Shown in pieces: positions 34,390 through 45,370 of a stretch of DNA of 64,000 nucleotides. A program made the translations under genes and the position numbers. The DNA is from Akebia trifoliata (Eukaryota; Streptophyta; Magnoliopsida; Ranunculales; Lardizabalaceae). Within the stretch, counting starts at the first letter, position 1; each line of letters opens with the position of its first letter. The DNA lies in the NCBI GenBank assembly GCA_017979445.1, contig CM030710.1:12324248-12388247 (forward strand), given 5' to 3'. The notes beneath the pieces are model-generated. The model did no database searches. It was not told where the DNA came from and was given only the letters and a program-made list of their open reading frames with translations.

Positions 34390-34870
34390 ACCACATGCAC
34401 GTTTACTATTTTGCACATTTACACGTCCTATATAGCCAACGTGGCACTAGTGCGTGGCCCGGTCTCTTCGGAGATGCGATGTCATTCAGGAAAACCACAA
34501 CTCCAGTCACGTACATTAGGGTATATCAAACTGGGACATCAGTACCGTCTGATCAGGTGATTCTGAGAAATATATTGATGCACCCAGGCTGGAGCGACCT
34601 GAGCCTTTGACCTATTGTGAGCCACACAGTCACATGTCCCGATTGCCAACGTAGTACTAGTACGTGGTTGGTCCCCTCGTGGGATGCCAAACCATTTATG
34701 AAAGCTACAACTCTTGACTCGTCCCCATAGGTATGTAAAAGATAATCTAAGTATATCAATTGCACTTCTTGGTCAAAACCAGTGTCTAAGCAAGATCTTG
34801 CCCCACTGTACCCTACTATACGAGGGAGATAGACTACGTCTATTCTAGACGAGAGGTATTTAAGTGGGCC
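34390..34870 (+). repeat. Duplicated leader block in Q2
   Basis: Same two-unit block as Q1 15655-16110: ACACGTCCTATATAGCCAAC at about 34421 and CACATGTCCCGATTGCCAAC at about 34631. Confidence 0.65.
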
Positions 34871-35439
34871 CTTGCTCAGCATTGTGCGCCACCTCTCAAC
34901 TAGAGATCAAACTGGCTGTTTTTGGCTTCATAGAAGTGAGTTGAGGATTTAGATTATCACCTATACGGTATATCAAACCAAGTCACTACGTATCGAAAGG
35001 TATATAGGTGTGCTTGGGAAAGGATGGCCAGATAAAAATGCATTGCACGTAGTAAGCTTAGAGTCTAGAAACCTTCCTTGTAGGTCACGACTCGAAATTA
35101 GCGTGGGTGTTTCCAGGTTGTTTATTGAATGGAACCTTGTGAATGATGAATGTATGTGAATAATGAGATCAGAACGCATGTGAATGATGAGATCAATGTA
35201 TGTGAATGATAAGATCAGAATGCATGTGAATGATGGGATGAATGTATATGAATGATGAGATCAGGAATGTGCGTGTTTGTCCTCAAGGATATATTTTTTG
35301 TTGTTTAACCTGATTTGAAATTATAGTATCACTGGGTACACCAACCCAATAAAAAAATCCATTTTAAACTCGACCCAGTCCATTTGGATCCAACAATCAT
35401 TATGGGCCGGGCCATTTAAATCGAAATAGAAATCAAATT

Positions 35440-35800
35440 TTCAAAAAGGAAAAATGGTTTACAAAAAGAAAGTATTTTCCAGAAAAGGTGTTTTCCAAAA
35501 GAAGTGTTCTTTAAAAAAATGTTTTCCAAAAAAAATGTTGTTCTCTAAAAAAAAAATGTTTTCTAAGAAAAAATGTTTTCCAGAAAATATTTTCTATAAG
35601 AATAAGATTTTCCAAGAGAAAATACTTTTCAAATAAAAAACTATTTTTTAGAGAAAAAATAATTTTCAGAAGAAAATGTTTTCCAAAAGAAAAGAAAATG
35701 AAGGAAAAATTATTTACAAAAGATCTATTTTTGCATGAAAATTTTTTGAAATATATTTTTTACCAAAAATATGTTTTTTTACCAAAAATCTATTTTTTGC
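35440..35800 (+). repeat. Degenerate AAAATGTTTTCCA-type repeat in Q2
   Basis: Iterated AAAATGTTTTCCARAAAA-like motifs, about 12-15 bp apart. The 60-aa Lys/Phe-rich frame at 35454 is a product of this repeat, not a gene. Confidence 0.7.
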
Positions 35801-36404
35801 ATGGATCTTATAAAATTATCAAAATATATTTTTCTAAAAAGAAAATGATTGCAAAAAATAATTAGATGTAAAAATTGTTATTCAATAAAAACATTATTTT
35901 CAAGAGTGCAATAAAATTATTTTCCTTCTAAATAATCATTGAATGGATGAATTGTTTAATGGATTGGTGCACAAAATTAAATAAGATCTCAGGGTTCATT
36001 TAAAATATTATCAAGGGGGTGACACTGAAATTGGTTAAATTCACCTTCAAAAAGGATTAATGGTTATCATTGTACCTAAGCTCAATCGTCTATCGTCTAG
36101 CTAGGGTTGTAAGTCCGATCAGTTAGAACAAACGTCAGTACCAAGTCAACAGTTAGAAATAACCTCAGAATTTCTCAATATCGCACAGTTGTTCCCCTGA
36201 AGATCACCGTGCCTCAATCATGTTGGTTGTAAGCAATGTTTCAGTCCTCAGTCCTAATCAAGCCCATTGTGGGTAGTTGTATTAAGTTTTCATGAGTTAT
36301 TTGAGTTAGCTCGAGTCCAATTTTTCAATGTCATATTTTCTTTAGATCGAGTCTACTATTTTCCTGTTGAGTCGAGTTAGTTTATCGAGTCTATAGAGGT
36401 ATCT

Positions 36405-36740
36405 GTCACCCCATCTGAAATTGATCGGACAAAGAAATTTTTTGAATACCTCGAGCGCATTAAAGAATTAACTAATAATCTAGCTTCAAGGATATATCTT
36501 TCTCATGAACAAGAAGATAAGAGTCGGGCTCAAGAAAGCAAAGGTCATTGACCTGGGAACAGAAATAAATTCCTAAAGAGATTCAAATAGAAACCATCCT
36601 ATCTCTAGAGGAACACAAGGGGATAATGAATTTTCTTTGAAATTTCAAAAGACTTGTTCGCGTGGGCCTATGAGGATATGTTAGGTGCAAGCTTGGGTGT
36701 TGTCTTACACGGATTAGATATTGAATTGATAAAATGATAT
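36405..36740 (+). pseudogene. Q2 gag scrap and RT opening
   Basis: About 36413 reads PSEIDRTKKFFEYLERIKEL and later EQEDKSRAQ, aligning with the Q1 gag scrap. About 36640 reads FEISKDLFAWAYEDMLGASL followed by GVVLHGLDIE, a better-preserved version of the Tat/Ogre FAWSYEDMPGL motif before reverse transcriptase. The RT core is absent. The deletion endpoints look the same as in Q1, which places the loss in a common ancestor. Confidence 0.65.
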
Positions 36741-36829
36741 CAAAGAAGATCTTACAAAATGTATCAGTGCTAGACTTCTTAACATAGTAGAGCTCCCAGA
36801 ATAGATTACCATTATTAGATTAATGAAAC

Positions 36830-37508
36830 AGTTGAAGCGGTATTGATCTCTAATAATGGGTCGTACATCAAAGCTTAGGTTATCACTTTATGTTCAAAGT
36901 TCGAGATTCGACATCACATTATCTCTCTACCGTCCTTAGATTAATGAAACGGTTGAAGCAGCCAATAAAATATCTCAAAACAATCATCAGGAAAATGTGT
37001 CAATCACACCAGGATTAGTTAGAGAAGTTACCATTCATACTAGGGGCACATCATACTTCAATACAGTCTTCCACTGGAGCTATTCCCTACTTTCTAATGT
37101 ATGATAAGGAAGCAATCTTACCGGTTGAAATGTAAATCTCGTATCTCAAGGCCTTTAAGGAAAGTCAATTGTCAGAAGTAGATTGGGTTCGTCAACGGTA
37201 TGAAGAATTAAGTTTGATCGAAGAAAAATGACTAAGAGCTTTGTATCACATGCAAGTTTATCAAAGAAGAGTTGCCCGTGCCTTTGACAAAAAGATCAAG
37301 GCCCGTCACTTACAAGTCGGGGATTTAGTACTCAAAGAGAATCGAGCACTTATCTTTGACTCTAGAGGGAAGTTCAAACCAAATTAGGGGATCTGTTCAT
37401 CGTCAATGAAATATTATCAAAAAAAAAACTGTCAGACTTCAAGATCATGATGAAATCGAATTACCAGAACCAGCCAACCTTGACCAGATCAAACGGTACT
37501 ACATTTAA
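36830..37508 (+). pseudogene. Q2 integrase C-terminal half
   Basis: Pieces read LISNNGSYIKA (the integrase I-x-D-N-G with D changed to N), INETVEA, then TSIQSSTGAIPYFLMYDKEA and AFDKKIKARHLQVGDLVLKE, ending DQTKRYYI-equivalent sequence near 37505. It is more decayed than Q1, with many stops. A short extra copy of ATTAATGAAACRGTTGAAGC at about 36821, ahead of the proper one at about 36940, suggests a small internal rearrangement. Confidence 0.75.
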
Positions 37509-38032
37509 GGAGGCCATCTTTGATCGAATCAATTTTCTTGCTACCCAATTCAATATCTCCGTTTTCAGCCCCTTGCAATCTTTTAAAAAAAAATGATGCC
37601 TTTTTCTTTCTCAGCTCATTCACCTAACCTAAGGGAGGGAAAAATCCGAACTACGTTTTGTTCTGATCTCAAAAATTAGGGGTACGTAGGCAACCTGAGA
37701 AGTTACTTCAGGCCCGACCACATCAAAATAAAAAAAAAATAGATTCCTCGACAAAGAAAAAATCTAAAAAAAAAAAATTCAAAAGAAAAAGAAATATCAT
37801 CCAAAATGGGGAAGAAAGTTTAAGAAATTTTTTTTAAATGAAATGCCACACATGGGGCATTTGGGTTTTTGAGCCTCAAAATTCCATTCTTTTTATGCCT
37901 AGTCCCAAGCCTACCTATAAAAGTCCTCCTAAGTACCGTGTGAAAAAGTCAAGGAGGGTAGCAAAGCATGATCAGACAGTAATTCTAGAACTTTAGAGGA
38001 GAAGAAAAAGATAAAAAAAATGATAAGGCCTA

Positions 38033-38230
38033 CTAAGTTGAAAACCCGAAAAGGACGACTTAGGCAAGAATTAAGGCAAGCTCGCAAGGTTGAAAATCTG
38101 AAAAGACAACTTTGACAACAATCAGAGCAAAGAAAAAAGAAAGAGCTCGCTAGAACGAAAACCTGAAAAGGCGATCTAGGCAAAAGCTAGAGCAAGCTCG
38201 CTAGATTGAAAACCTGAAAAGGCAATCTAG
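38033..38230 (+). repeat. Stem-loop array in Q2 (4 units)
   Basis: Arms are: CTAAGTTG 38033-38040 with CGACTTAG 38056-38063; CAAGGTTG 38085-38092 with CAACTTTG 38107-38114; CTAGAACG 38150-38157 with CGATCTAG 38172-38179 (one mismatch); CTAGATTG 38201-38208 with CAATCTAG 38223-38230 (perfect). Unit spacing matches Q1 (52 bases between units 1 and 2, 51 between 3 and 4). Confidence 0.85.
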
Positions 38231-38964
38231 GCAAAAGTTAGAGCAATAAAGAAAAATAGAAGAAAATCCCAAGCTGAAAGTGGCCCGAGCTGAAACATCA
38301 GAAGTCTGAATCGTCAAGGACAATACTTAGCTTAAACCAGGCAAAGACTCGGAAATCACAGGTATCTTGTCTACGATCGATCTGAAAATGTTTACTTCCC
38401 CAAGTGAACCAAGGGAGAGAAAAGTGAATTCTATGATGAGTCTCAAAAGAAAATATTTTTTGTTCTCTTGAGCCTGACTCAAAATCTTCAATAAAATCAA
38501 TTAAAATTAAAAGTTGGATCTTTATTGCGCTTGTGGTAATCAAATATTTCAAACCTTCATACAAAGGGCATTTTCTTTTTCTTCTTTAATGTAACTTTTC
38601 CCCCTTATACTAGGGGCCTTTTTTTTTAAATTTTTGCATGATGTGTTCAATTATCTTCAATGCCACTACATTGTCAAAGTAGGGACATTTTGTTTTTGAG
38701 CAATGTTAATCCTAAAAGATAATGGGAACCCCAAACTTAAGACTACCCTTTTGATAACAATTTTTTGAAAAAACCCTTGAGGTTCAAAAGAAATAAAAAC
38801 TCAGGTTCTAAATTCACAAAACTTTTTTGATAAAACCTTGAGGTTCAAACAAATGCATTCTGAATCTCACAAATATATTCATTCCCAGATTCAACCACTC
38901 TGTTCCAGATTCATTTTCAATCGTTTCTTTCCCAGATTTATTTCTTTGTCTTCAGTTTTACTCA

Positions 38965-39745
38965 GTTAGAGCCGCCAAGGATTTTCTTGGAATTATACTC
39001 AGATGTCGCCGAGGGTTTTCTCAGAACTATGCTCAGATGCCGCCAAGGGTTTTCTTGGAATTATGCTCAGATGCCGCAGAGGATTTTCTCAGAATAATGC
39101 TTAGATGCCGCCAAGGGTTTTCTTGGAATTATGCTCAGATGCCGTCGAAGGTTTTCTCGGAACTATGCTCAGATGCCGCCAAGGGTTTTCTTGGAATTAT
39201 GCTCAGATGCCGCCGAGGGTTTTCTCGGAACTATGCTCAGATGCCGCCAAGGGTTTTCTTGGAATTATGCTCAGATGCCGCCGAGGGTTTTCTCGGAACT
39301 ATGCTCAGATGCCGTCAAGGGTTTTCTTATGCTCAGATGCCGCCAAAGGTTTTCTCGGAATTATGCTCAGATGCTACCGAGGGTTTTCTCGGAACTATGC
39401 TCAGATGCAGCCAAGGGTTTTCTTGGAATTATGCTCAGATGCCGCTTAGGGTTTTCTCGGAACTATGCTCAGATGCCGCCAAGGGTTTTCTTGGAATTAT
39501 GCTCAGATGCCGCCGAGGGTTTTCTCAGAATTATGCTCAGATGCCGCCAAGGGTTTTCTTGGAACTATGCTCAGATGCCGCCAAGGGTTTTCTTGGAACT
39601 ATGCTCAGATGCCGCCAAGGGTTTTCTTGGAATTATGCTCAGATGCCGCCGAGGGTTTTCTCGGAACTATGCTCAATTACCGTCGAGGTTTTCTCGGAAT
39701 TGTGCTCAGATGCCGCCAAGGGTTTTCTTGGAATTATGCTCAGTT
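38965..39745 (+). repeat. Q2 satellite-like array, about 22 units of about 34 bp in dimers
   Basis: The unit is ATGCTCAGATGCCG followed by a 16-20-base hairpin and GGAATT or GGAACT. Two monomer types largely alternate: CCAAGGGTTTTCTTGG and CCGAGGGTTTTCTCGG. Both form a 5-bp stem, with the A-T pair of one replaced by G-C in the other. Open frames of up to 244 aa in all three plus frames exist only because the unit lacks stops. Confidence 0.95.
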
Positions 39746-40070
39746 TATATTTACTTTATGCTCAGATTTGACTCATTTCCAACTCAAACTCTTTGAAATC
39801 TATCTCAGATTTTGAGCCCACACACTTGCACAGTTGTTACATCAGTAAAGGAGAATTTTCTAAAATTCAAGGATCTGACACTTCCAGTGAGAGCTCGCGC
39901 TCAAGGACCTGACATTTTTCTAGTTTGGGGAGAGTTTTACGCTCAAGGATCCGAACACCTCGACGAATTGTTAAATCAGGCTGCAAAATGAACTGTCACT
40001 AGCTTTGGCATTCGGATATCGCACTATCTACTAAAATAGATTTGCTATCTAGTTTGCTTCAACCCTCTAC

Positions 40071-40084
40071 CAAAGAGGGGCATC
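40071..40084 (+). promoter_or_regulatory. Q2 polypurine tract
   Basis: CAAAGAGGGGCATC immediately precedes the 3' LTR. Confidence 0.8.
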
Positions 40085-41708
40085 TGTAGACACCTCATTT
40101 TTGCATCCGCCTGATTAATCAAGTCATCAACCCGATCGCAAAGATTTCCAATGATAGATGTCTATTCCAATGCTTTATTTTGTTACCAGATATGTTTCAG
40201 AAATCCGGATGAGGTATCTCGAACTGACAAAACTTAGAAACCACGCAACATTACGAAAATACGACCTTAGAAACATAGAAATCATCATCTTGCAAACCAA
40301 AAAGAAGCTTCACGATAAAAATCACTAAAAATGACTAAATTACCAAAATACCCCTAATATCAAAACAACCCTAGAGCCTGCATTACGCTTAGGAAAATCC
40401 ACTCAAACACATAAAATAACAAATCGAAACTAAGTAAACCACTTTGCCAATTTTCACAAAATTTGACAAAATTACGAAAATACCCCTCATAAAGTTCTCG
40501 ACCATTTCATACAAAAAACTTCATAAATGACAAAAACCAACATTCCCATTGAATTCCTTACGAAAAACTGATTCCAAAACATCCTTGAACATGGAAAAAC
40601 GACTTAAAACGTAAAAAATCCTCTCCGAGGGCAAAATGGTAATTTCACAATTTTAATAATTAAAAGTTTCAAAATTAAAAAATAAATCATTAAATAATGT
40701 AAAGTGAAACATTAATAAAATTAATTTTAAAATATGAACAAAAAAATCGATCAATCAAGCTTTCAGGCAAAATTGTTGATGGTTCGCAAGATATTTCTTT
40801 AAGGACCCCTCATTTGGGAGTCCAAAGAATTAAAGATATAATAGAGAGGGGTTTTCCAAAAATTTTAAGTCAATCAAGCAAGACTAAAGTCAAGATATTA
40901 AAGTCAATCAAATGAGACTAAAGTCAAAATTAAAGTCAATTAAGTAAGACTAAAGTACAGTATTAAAGTCAATCTCATAAGACTAAAGTCAAAACCCTAA
41001 GTCAAAGTCCTAAAGACTAAGTCCATCTCATGAGACCAAAGTCAAAACCCTAATTAAAACTCTAAAAAAATCCTAATCAAACCCTAATTCTTCTAAACAC
41101 TTTATAAATAGGAGCCTCCACACCCTATTTTCGTATCAAAGAGAAAATCCTAGAAAAAGTAGGTGAAGAAGCCTCCATAACACCGTCAAAACCCTAATTT
41201 TGAAGCCCCAACTCCTTACCTAACACCCATACTTCGATTTTAGCCTGAAAAAACATAGAAGCCCTTCAAAAACACCTCAAAATCCATAAAAATGTTTGAA
41301 AAATCCAGATATAAGAAAGAGATACCTTGCCTCGGAGATCAGAAATCAGATCCGGAGACAGAACGAAGCAATGATTACGGTACAAGGAACGATTTTATCA
41401 AATCTGAGGGAATAAAATCGTTGCACTCGGAAAAGGTGAGTATTTTTATTTTTTATTATTATTTAGGTCTTGTTAGCAATGTAATTTTATTTGGGATAAG
41501 TAGAGACCAGCATTGGCTGGGCGGTGTTGGTACCTAACACCTTCCAACCCCGTAACATGATCCCGGGATTCAGATTTACTGTAGTAGATTAGTTTATTGT
41601 CCGTTTTAGAGTCAGTTTTGTTCCTAGACCATAATAACTAGGTGGCGACTCCCAAACCTCAAAGGTCAAAATCGAATCCGCACACCCCGCGGATCGAGGG
41701 CGCTTTCA
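40085..41708 (+). mobile_element. Q2 3' LTR
   Basis: It starts TGTAGACACCTC and ends GAGGGCGCTTTCA. It keeps the TATAAATA core at 41103-41110 that the 5' LTR has lost. U3 subrepeats lie at 40860-41060. Confidence 0.93.
41103..41110 (+). promoter_or_regulatory. TATA box retained in the Q2 3' LTR
   Basis: TATAAATA in the context CACTTTATAAATAGGAGCC, matching the Q1 promoter. Confidence 0.75.
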
Positions 41709-41713
41709 ACACC

Positions 41714-42435
41714 AACAAAGGTCTCTCAAGAGAGGTAAATTTTTTTTTATTTTTTTTCAAATAACAAACAATTTGGGGAAAAATATCTAGGGTAGGATGG
41801 CAACCTTTCTAGTTTGAACATAGGTAATTAATTACCTTCACATAAAAAACAAAGCTTCCAAATAATCATCTATATAGGCTAAGCATGAACAATGATCAGT
41901 TCTGATACAAACTAAGATGATTAAATATTGGATTCCTTTTGAAAGAAATTTCTACCCTCATTACTCACCAAATCTATCATTATTGAGTATAGAATACGGT
42001 GACTCGATTGACCACACACACAAATATATATATATATATATCTAGAGAGAGAGAGAGAGAGAGAGCTCACCAGTGAATTGGCAACGGTGCCGATGAAGTT
42101 AGACTGAGATGCTTTAATTTTTAGGGCTTTTGGATAAAGGGAGAGAGCGAGAAAGAGTTAGAGGAAGAGAGGAGAGGATTAGAGAGATAGATAGTGAGGG
42201 AATGCACCAAAAAGTAGATAAAATACCACAAAAAATTTGATAGAAATGAATCGTGCTAAAAATTTCAAACTTGACGTGTTGATTTGGATTTAACAGTGAT
42301 TTTTTTAACAAATGTCCCTATTCATCTGGCTTGTTCAGCGTTTGTAGAAGAGTGCTCCTATTGATTTGGAATTTGCGGCATTTTCCTAAAAACGTTGCTT
42401 TGAAAATGCCTCTAAATAATGATGTTTTTATAGTG
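41714..42435. mobile_element. CACTA right end, second family
   Basis: The segment ends GATGTTTTTATAGTG at 42435, which inverted reads CACTATAAAAACATC, a CACTA-type terminus distinct from that at 30523. The next three bases are TAT. Subterminal AACGTT and GCATTTTC motifs are nearby. The left end was not found; Q2 is inserted in or beside this element. No coding region is seen. Confidence 0.5.
42013..42065. repeat. Compound (CA)n-(AT)n-(GA)n microsatellite
   Basis: Three adjacent dinucleotide runs: CA at 42013-42021, AT at about 42024-42040, GA at 42044-42065. Confidence 0.93.
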
Positions 42436-43790
42436 TATTGGGAACCTTAGGATTTAGGATAAGTTTATCCACAAGGGTCTCTTAAAACCTTATAAATAGG
42501 ACTCTCATCTAAGACAAATGAAGTGGAGCTTAAGTGATATAAAATTCTATCCAAGTTTCTCCTTAAAACCCCCTAGCCTACCAAAACTCTATCCAAATCC
42601 TTTTCCAAACACCCAAGAATCTTCTAACCAAGAAGAAGAGACTAAGGTGGGGTTTTGTTATGATTCTTTAGATGTTTCCTATATAATCCCCTTTTAAATC
42701 CCTCTCTTTTATTTACTCCCCTTCTTTATATTTAAGCAAGTATTTTTTAAGCTTTCTTTGTTTTAATAATGTAAATCTTACTTTGCTTTAGTTTGATGCA
42801 TGGAGGTAGAGATAGTTTGATGCATGAAGGTAGAGGGTAGAACCTCCTAGAGGTAATCTCCTCATATAGGTCCTCAATAAGTCCTCAACAATATTAAAAT
42901 AATTGTTTATTGTTATTTACTTTCCTTGCACGTTTTAAATTCTTATTGTAGATATTCTTTATTTTATTTACTTTCTCTATAAATTTAAATTTCTAAAATA
43001 GACATTTTCTTATTTTCTTTTTTAATGACTTAAGAACTAAAGAGTAATCCTTCTTTAGAGGTAATCTTCTTTTTCGAAGTCCATTACATGCATACACTAT
43101 GTATACACACATCACTATATTTTCTTTAAAATAACTATAGGTCAAAGGTGGGGATTTACCTAGATCTACACCTAACTCTCTAAGCTAATAAAAATAATCC
43201 CAAAAAAGACAAAACTCATGCATAAGGTCCCTAATCTTTCCATGGTAGTGTCCAACTCATGGACACCTCCTAAATGTTAAACCAACAAAAAGATGGTCCC
43301 AAGTGAGCACATAACCTCTTAAAAGAGTCTTGGGATCCAAGAAGGTGAAATCCATATGGATTCTCATTAAAATCCTAGGCTCACAAAAAATTTCACTAAG
43401 CAACATTTTTATTTTAGCTTGCTCATTAATTCAAATTCTTTGTTTTCTAAAACTAGACTATAGTTCTTTTAATTTTCTCTATAATTTTCTTTATTTTCAA
43501 AAATCAAAAAGAATTTTTTAATCTTCACATTTGGTCATATATTGGTAATCAACTTAGGATGTGAGGGACAAGGTGCCTAACATCTTCTTTGTTCCTCAAC
43601 TGAACCTTCTTACCTTAGATTTCTAGGTAGATTATTTCCCCTTATCATTTGGATATGTGAGTCACTACAAATCAAAAAATTGATATTAAAAATATTTTTA
43701 TAGTCTCCATTCACATTTTAATTAAATGATGGTGACTCCTTAACCCATGTAGATTAGCTCAGACCTCTCCAAAGGTTTCGAAACCGACAT
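42436..43790 (+). mobile_element. Decayed Q-like LTR, 3' part
   Basis: It contains a CCTTATAAATAGGACTCTC promoter-like segment at 42479. Near its end, GTGCCTAACATCTTC and GATGGTGACTCCTTAAC are counterparts of the Q-family GTGCCTAACACCTTCC and TAGGTGGCGACTCCCAAAC blocks. The 5' part was lost at the CACTA junction and no primer site follows. The 63-aa frame at 43330 is within the LTR. Confidence 0.5.
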
Positions 43791-44139
43791 ATCTACACTA
43801 ATTAAGAGAGAAAATATCGAAATATGTAATTGGATTATATCAGAGGAAGATCTAACACATGCATTAGTATATTGAGCTGTAAGTTATTCTCCCATTCTTC
43901 ATTTTAGAATAATACGATAAAATGCGAATGAAAGTTTTAATTTATGATTAATGAAATTACGTATGAAACCAATAGACATAGATCAAAATAATTAAACTAT
44001 TAGAAGAAATTATATGTAAAATAATTGAATTATATAATATACATAAATTAAAGAGTCTTACTTGGGATTCTCAATTAGTTTAGAGGATGAAAAATAAAAT
44101 TCAAAAAATAATATAAAAAATAATTACTTGTGAACTCTT
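43791..44139. other. AT-rich stretch before the MULE remnant
   Basis: No feature is seen apart from possible upstream coding debris of the MULE transposase. Confidence 0.35.
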
Positions 44140-44560
44140 AATTATTAATGATATGAGATTTGAGGTTTATGATCATGCAAAATCAAGAATACATGTAATT
44201 GAAATAGATTGTAGATATTGTAAGTGTAGAAAATGGGCCCAAATACTTATTTTATGCCAATATGTAATATTAAAAGATTGGATAAGTATCAATTTTGTTC
44301 TTACGAATTTACTATTGAAAGATATAAATAGTGTTATACAACTTATATGAAAGATATTCCAATTTCATATGAGTTACAAAATCCTCTACAATGAGAAAAA
44401 CAAAGTTTATCAATAGTGACCCCACGCCAATTTAATCGTCTAAAGGATGATAAAAAGAATATCAATGCTCAAGATGTGCTACCATCACATTGTAGCCGTT
44501 GTAGACATATTGGACACAATTGATCGACATATAGAAAATCAATTAGAAAATAATTATAAT
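44140..44560 (+). pseudogene. MULE (MuDR-type) transposase C-terminus: SWIM finger and zinc knuckle
   Basis: From 44153 the frame reads MRFEVYDHAKSRIHVIEIDC and CKCRKW, then LCQYVI: the SWIM zinc finger C-x-C...C-x-H of plant MURA transposases with the His changed to Tyr. The frame continues through LLLKDINSVIQLI to 44350. The next open piece reads MKDIPISYELQNP, then RQFNRLKDDKKN, then HCSRCRHIGHN, a CCHC-type zinc knuckle C-x2-C-x4-H whose last Cys is replaced by Tyr and whose loop has a stop. The order SWIM, linker, zinc knuckle is standard for the C-terminus of MULE transposases of about 700-800 residues. The catalytic DDE core is absent upstream. Confidence 0.7.
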
Positions 44561-45069
44561 TCTTTAATATTTAAGTGTTTAGTTTTGTATATCTGTAAAG
44601 GGTTGCCATGTAATATCTACGTTTAAAAGTAGTGGATCGCTTCACTAGAGCTTGGGGACGTAGTTGTCAGATTGTGCAATGAACTCGTAAACAAATTTTT
44701 GTCTATTCTTTATTTTAATTATCTTATTTGATTACAAATTATTCATCTTCATAAATAAAAAAAAATGACAATGGATTATTTGATGAGAACTTCAATATAA
44801 AAAGGATGAGATGTTTTTTTTTTGCAAACAATGATTTGATAATTTATAATAGTATTGATTTTATTTTGCAAACGAGCAATGACTATGCAAGAAAATGAAG
44901 TAAAATGATATCAACAGTACTATTTGATGCATTTAGAAATAATGTTGCTCCACACAATACCAATAGAAGGTAGAACTCTAAGATAAATAATTAATATAAA
45001 GTTAAAATATTAATAAATAATATCAAATATATATATATAATACAAATAATTTAATAATAATAATAACTA

Positions 45070-45370
45070 AAATTTACCTCATCCATGAGCATCTATCTAT
45101 CTGGTAATATCCCAAATGTATCATGTAGCAAATAAGTCTAATAGTATTGACGTAAGAGTATCCCTCAATAGGAAGTAGAACTCCAAGACACTCAAGGATC
45201 AAATTGGGACAATTCTCTTTCGTTATATGTAGCACAACAATAGGGTACTTGTTGATCCTAAGTCCTAAATAATGAATAGTATTATCTAAAGTGATTGACA
45301 TCTTCCAAATAGAAGGTGGAACGTGCACGTCTGTGGTGAAGATCTCTCAACAAAAGTATAACACAGAATG
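45070..45370 (-). pseudogene. Plant mobile domain (PMD/MAIN-like) fragment
   Basis: The minus strand reads FTTDVHVPPSIWKMSITLDN, then TIHYLGLRINKYPIV, then CLGVLLPIEGYSYVNTIRL. This follows the PMD pattern: T-F-H-L-P-x-G-E-M-T-I-T-L-x-D-V, then LGLxIDG, then LLGVxPP, then the strand before the S-W-L-x-x-x-F helix. PMD domains occur in MULEs, gypsy elements and a few host genes such as MAIN and MAIL. The fragment converges on the MULE transposase remnant 0.5 kb away, so both may come from one PMD-carrying MULE. It is broken upstream. Confidence 0.55.

Larger units (their letters stand above)
31301..41708 (+). mobile_element. Q2: complete non-autonomous Tat/Ogre-like LTR retrotransposon
   Basis: A 10.4-kb element with LTRs at 31301-32933 (1,633 bp) and 40085-41708 (1,624 bp) and a perfect target duplication ACACC at 31296-31300 and 41709-41713. 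Primer site and polypurine tract are present. By eye the first 400 bp of the LTRs differ at about 25 positions (about 6%, mostly transitions), so it is older than Q1. Its interior is colinear with Q1 and has the same reduction: gag scrap, RT opening and integrase C-terminal half, with no RT core. Differences are four leader repeats instead of two, a longer purine tract, and an unrelated satellite array. The 5' LTR has lost its TATA box to a local rearrangement. Confidence 0.92.

Noticed and set aside
15804..34882. Antisense frames of 99 aa (15804-16103) and 109 aa (34553-34882) shared by Q1 and Q2
   Set aside because: The N-terminal 50 or so residues match, but an indel shifts the frame afterwards. 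The similarity is explained by DNA homology of the leader block. Known Tat antisense ORFs lie elsewhere in the element.
35454..35636. 60-aa Lys/Phe-rich plus-strand frame
   Set aside because: It is a translation of the AAAATGTTTTCC-type simple repeat in Q2.
39037..39815. Overlapping open frames of 114-244 aa in all three plus frames
   Set aside because: They arise because the hairpin satellite monomer has no stop codon. Having all frames open, and a strictly periodic protein, is a repeat artefact and not a gene.
43663..43680. CACTACAAATCAAAAAATTG as a CACTA left terminus
   Set aside because: It lies within the conserved end block of a decayed Q-like LTR. No subterminal repeats or partner end are present.
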